Below are positions 5,050 to 5,482 of a stretch of 5,482 bases of DNA, piece by piece. Position 1 is the stretch's first letter; every line of letters begins with the position of its first letter. Source of the stretch: Lachnoclostridium sp. UBA3775 (lineage in GTDB: Bacteria > Bacillota > Clostridia > Lachnospirales > Lachnospiraceae); contig DFFN01000217.1 of assembly GCA_002369525.1 (NCBI GenBank), positions 1 to 5,482 of the forward strand, given 5' to 3'. A program made the position numbers and the translations under genes. A model generated the notes under the pieces. The model was not told the DNA's origin. It was given only the letters and a program-made list of their open reading frames with translations, and ran no database searches.

Positions 5050-5085
5050 AACAGTTCAGCCAGAGATATGACCAGCCGAAACCGG
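5050..5085 (+). repeat. Dispersed repeat end, copy C (partial)
   Basis: AACAGTTCAGCC at 5050-5061 equals the outer end of copies A and B. The next bases ATGACCAGCCGAAACCGG (5068-5085) align with ATGAGCAGGCTTGAACCGG of copy A with a few changes and one gap. A matching opposite end is not clear, so this is either a diverged full element reaching towards 5115 or a solitary end. Confidence 0.5.
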
Positions 5086-5127
5086 CGGGTATCCATTTAA
5101 AAGCGTTAAGCTCGACACTCAACTTTT

Positions 5128-5155
5128 ACATTTTTCTGAAAACAATCAAAAATGT
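5128..5155. other. AT-rich inverted repeat upstream of the GntR gene
   Basis: ACATTTTT (5128-5135) and AAAAATGT (5148-5155) are perfect 8-bp arms around a 12-base loop, about 24 bp before the 9-bp repeat array. It may be a regulator site or bent promoter DNA. No function can be assigned. Confidence 0.35.
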
Positions 5156-5177
5156 CTTGTTTTATTCCAATTAGGTA

Positions 5178-5210
5178 GTACAGTTAATACAGATGGTACA
5201 GGTGATACAG
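5178..5210 (+). promoter_or_regulatory. Four tandem 9-bp repeats, putative operator of the GntR gene
   Basis: TACAG occurs at 5179, 5188, 5197 and 5206, exactly 9 bp apart. The base before it alternates G, A, G, A, so the array is also two 18-bp units of the form GTACAGnnnATACAGnnn. The array ends 5 bases before the ribosome binding site AGAGG (5215-5219). Its place just before a regulator gene suggests autoregulation. No convincing -35/-10 pair was found; TAATAC at 5185-5190, inside the array, is the best -10 candidate. Confidence 0.6.
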
Positions 5211-5225
5211 TTTTAGAGGTGAACC

Positions 5226-5482
5226 ATGTTTTTATTGAACCTTCAAAGCAAGGAGCCCATATTTGAACAAATCCAGGCTCAGATACTAAGCTTTATAGAA
5301 GCCGGTGTACTGAATCCCGGCGACAAGCTCCCCTCTGTCAGACAGCTGGCTACGGAAAACGGCATTAATCCAAATACGGTTGCCAAGGCCTATGCTCTGC
5401 TGGAACAAAAGGGGTATGTTTACAATCTGCCTAAAAAAGGCGTCTATGTTGCAGAGGTCAATCCGGAAAACTCCAGACTCAT
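5226..5482 (+). CDS. GntR-family transcriptional regulator, YtrA type (3' end outside window)
   Basis: The first 85 residues of a DNA-binding repressor. The N-terminus has the GntR winged helix: PIFEQIQAQI (11-20), LNPGDKLPSVRQLA (29-42), recognition helix NPNTVAKAYALLE (48-60) and the wing KKGVYVA (70-76). PIFEQI at the very start and NPNTVAKAY are typical of the short YtrA subfamily (about 120-130 residues), which usually precedes and controls ABC transporter genes; those would lie beyond the window. Start: AGAGG (5215-5219) sits 6 bases before ATG, and an in-frame TGA at 5220-5222 blocks any upstream start. Glutamine codons are half CAA (3 of 6), unlike the CAG-dominated genes upstream. 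The ligand and targets are unknown. Confidence 0.93.
   Translation, partial: MFLLNLQSKEPIFEQIQAQILSFIEAGVLNPGDKLPSVRQLATENGINPNTVAKAYALLEQKGYVYNLPKKGVYVAEVNPENSRL

Noticed and set aside
5178..5210. CRISPR-like array
   Set aside because: The repeat units are 9 bp with 4-bp variable parts, far too short for CRISPR, and no cas gene is near.

Overview
The window looks like chromosomal DNA from an anaerobic low-to-mid GC Firmicute, most likely a Lachnospiraceae-type Clostridium relative. The grounds are a bacterial V-type ATPase, a lipoprotein ApbE, a YtrA-type GntR regulator, strong Shine-Dalgarno sequences, consensus sigma-A promoters and tRNA genes without an encoded CCA. The family-level placement is inference. 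No phage, plasmid or CRISPR gene is visible, and no transposase.

Layout, left to right. Positions 1-859 hold the 3' end of a V-ATPase operon: the C-terminus of subunit I, then the complete proteolipid subunit K, whose ion-site residues match the sodium-binding site of the Enterococcus hirae enzyme. After a small repeat element, a terminator hairpin carries within itself the -35 box of the promoter for a tRNA-Leu(UAA). Next comes a 586-residue cytoplasmic PAS / degenerate GGDEF / intact EAL protein (1378-3138), predicted to be a c-di-GMP phosphodiesterase. It converges on a minus-strand tRNA-Ser(CGA), and the two share a bidirectional terminator. A second copy of the repeat separates the divergent tRNA-Ser and apbE promoters. 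ApbE (3543-4670, probable TTG start) is an exported lipoprotein FAD:protein FMN transferase. It is followed by a perfect 46-bp palindrome, then two identical tandem tRNA-Gln(CUG) genes with their own promoter and terminator. A third repeat copy and four 9-bp tandem repeats lead into a 5'-partial-window GntR/YtrA regulator gene (5226 to the window end).

How the parts relate: apart from the V-ATPase pair and the tRNA-Gln pair, the genes are separate short transcription units, each with its own promoter or terminator. There is no multi-gene pathway here. A loose physiological link is possible between a sodium-type V-ATPase and ApbE, which in many anaerobes flavinylates sodium-pumping Rnf or Nqr complexes, but no Rnf gene is in the window. 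Almost all glutamine codons in the complete genes are CAG, which fits the duplicated tRNA-Gln(CUG).

The items most worth a second look lie in non-coding DNA: the four-fold 9-bp repeat before the regulator, the three-copy dispersed repeat, the 46-bp palindrome, and the terminator/promoter overlap before tRNA-Leu. No clear new multi-gene system was found.
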